DNA from: Entoloma clypeatum
Taxonomy: Eukaryota; Basidiomycota; Agaricomycetes; Agaricales; Entolomataceae
Direction of reading: 5' to 3'
Length of the DNA: 64,000 nucleotides
NCBI GenBank assembly: GCA_963565915.1
Contig: OY751486.1
Span: 3,658,001 to 3,722,000, forward strand
Positions 62,701-64,000 of this stretch are shown in pieces. Position numbers and translations under genes: made by a program. How positions within the stretch are numbered: position 1 is the stretch's first letter; each line of letters starts with the position of its first letter. The notes beneath the pieces are model-generated. The model did no database searches, was not told where the DNA came from, and saw nothing but the letters and a program-made list of their open reading frames with translations.

Positions 62701-63606
62701 CACAGCGGGACCGGACCAATGTACACCTTGAAAACATTGTAAACAAATAACAATCTAATATAGAATTTATTTGCTGACCACATTGTGGGAACACAAGTAA
62801 AATCCATTTTTAATAATTATTTAATGTGCTCTGCATGTTTCCACTGAGCAAATGCAAAAGAAAATGCAAAATGTGATTGTGATGTGGCCCCGATATTTCC
62901 TTCTCTCAAATGGAGATCCCATTCAAAAATCAAACCACTTGTTTATCCTTTATGAGAACTGAGTTTGATCCCAGCTTACATAGCAGGAACATGCTGAACA
63001 AATTATTTATTTGATCCCTATGTTTTTTCCTCATGCACGAAATTTCCATTGACAAAGAACATTTTAAAAGAAATCACACTGAGTCTATGATGTGATTGAC
63101 AACCACACTGCTGCTATGTTTAAAATGTACCCATCACATCCTTCGTAGTCTTCAAAATGTTTCCTCAAACAAAGAAGAAGATTAAAAATATACAAATGGT
63201 GTGATTGCCAATCTCATGATGACTTCACTGTGATTTCTTTTAAAATGTTCTTTGTCAATGGGAATTTTGTGCATGAGGAAAAAACATAGGGATCAAATAA
63301 ATAATTTGTTCAGCATGTTCCTGCTATGTAAGCTGGGATCAAACTCAGTTCTCATAAAGGATAAACAAGTGGTTTGATTTTTGAATGGGATCTCCATTTG
63401 AGAGAAGGAAATATCGGGGCCACATCACAATCACATTTTGCATTTTCTTTCGCATTTGCTCAGTGGAAACATGCAGAGCACATTAAATAATTATTAAAAA
63501 TGGATTTTACTTGTGTTCCCACAATGTGGTCAGCAAATAAATTCTATATTAGATTGTTATTTGTTTACAATGTTTTCAAGGTGTACATTGGTCCGGTCCC
63601 GCTGTG
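62701..63606. mobile_element. fold-back element, 906 bp, arms of ~380 bp
   Basis: Left arm 62,701 to about 63,082 is the near-perfect reverse complement of about 63,226-63,606; the spacer is about 145 bp. Ends CACAGCGGGACCGG...CCGGTCCCGCTGTG, flanked by CTA on both sides (62,698-62,700; 63,607-63,609), a possible 3-bp target duplication. No coding capacity. The 3-bp duplication and CACAG ends hint at a CACTA-type (CMC) relative, but this is only a hint. Confidence 0.85.
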
Positions 63607-63609
63607 CTA

Positions 63610-64000
63610 TGACATGCTATGGCACTACACCATGCTACATGTTTGGAGGTATTTGCTACAGTTTGCTATGAGCCCAAATCAGAGTTTGCTGATGTGACAA
63701 GGGAGTGTGGGCTGGATACGCAGTCCTGCAGTGTGCCAGCGTCTCAGTGTGGTTGTTGAGAAGGAGGAGAGTCCAGGAGGGCATTGAGGAAGGTTGAGAC
63801 GGAGCCGCAGGCCTGCAGGGGGGCTTTGAACATGAGGCTCAGGGTGCGGAGATGGGGGGAGACACCGGAGTGAAACTCATGTGTTGCTGGGCATCCTGAC
63901 TGCTGTTTTGGGTCAATTAATATGGGTGTCAGACTTTTTTTTCACCTATATTTTTGATCTATGAAGAAACCGTGACTATAGAGATGTAAGTATCTATAGG
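63610..64000. other. no gene recognised
   Basis: A short minus-strand frame at about 63,750-63,880 (HSGVSPHLRTLSLMFKAPLQ) looks protein-like but is too short to identify and runs into stops. Confidence 0.4.

Overview
The window is fungal nuclear DNA, most likely from a basidiomycete (Agaricomycete). The evidence is spliceosomal introns of 45-60 nt with GT/AG borders, Ty3 chromoviruses with chromodomains, a Zn2Cys6-type protein, and a mitochondrial insert that reads open only with TGA as tryptophan. It is a nested transposable-element cluster. Apart from one broken multi-exon gene (33,830-41,861), no host gene was recognised.

Layout. 1-884: Tc1/mariner remnant inside an LTR fragment. 1,459-7,099: minus-strand mosaic of a copia relic and a truncated gypsy (family D). 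7,498-15,129: a solo LTR split by gypsy A1, which carries a spliced antisense Zn2Cys6 gene. 15,976-16,870: a fold-back MITE and a ~20-bp minisatellite. 17,108-24,581: gypsy B1 (minus), itself interrupted by a 1.3-kb insertion and by an ORF1-only LINE. 24,680-25,143: the minisatellite again, inverted. 25,805-26,796: nuclear mitochondrial insert (nad2, cox1, cob pieces). 27,369-33,829: gypsy C1, decayed. 34,206-41,128: gypsy A2 (minus), inserted at a splice acceptor of the host-type gene. 41,873-56,021: Tc1/mariner carrying a complete copia, whose 5' LTR carries a complete gypsy C2. 56,024-61,530: gypsy B2 (minus), carrying a second ORF1-only LINE. 62,701-63,606: a 906-bp fold-back element.

How it works together. 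The only apparently intact coding elements are the copia (gag-pol ORF 50,512-55,239) and gypsy C2 (gag, pol and a third small ORF). Both have LTR pairs with no difference found by eye and perfect 5-bp target duplications, so they are the newest arrivals; the order is Tc1, then copia, then gypsy C2. All four gypsy families carry a 10-11 nt primer-binding site exactly 2 nt after the 5' LTR that is complementary to the start of R, 32-35 nt after a TATA box. This is the Tf1/sushi self-priming arrangement. The copia instead has a site matching the anticodon region of initiator tRNA-Met. Older copies are damaged mainly by C-to-T type changes (CGA to TGA, catalytic Asp to Asn).
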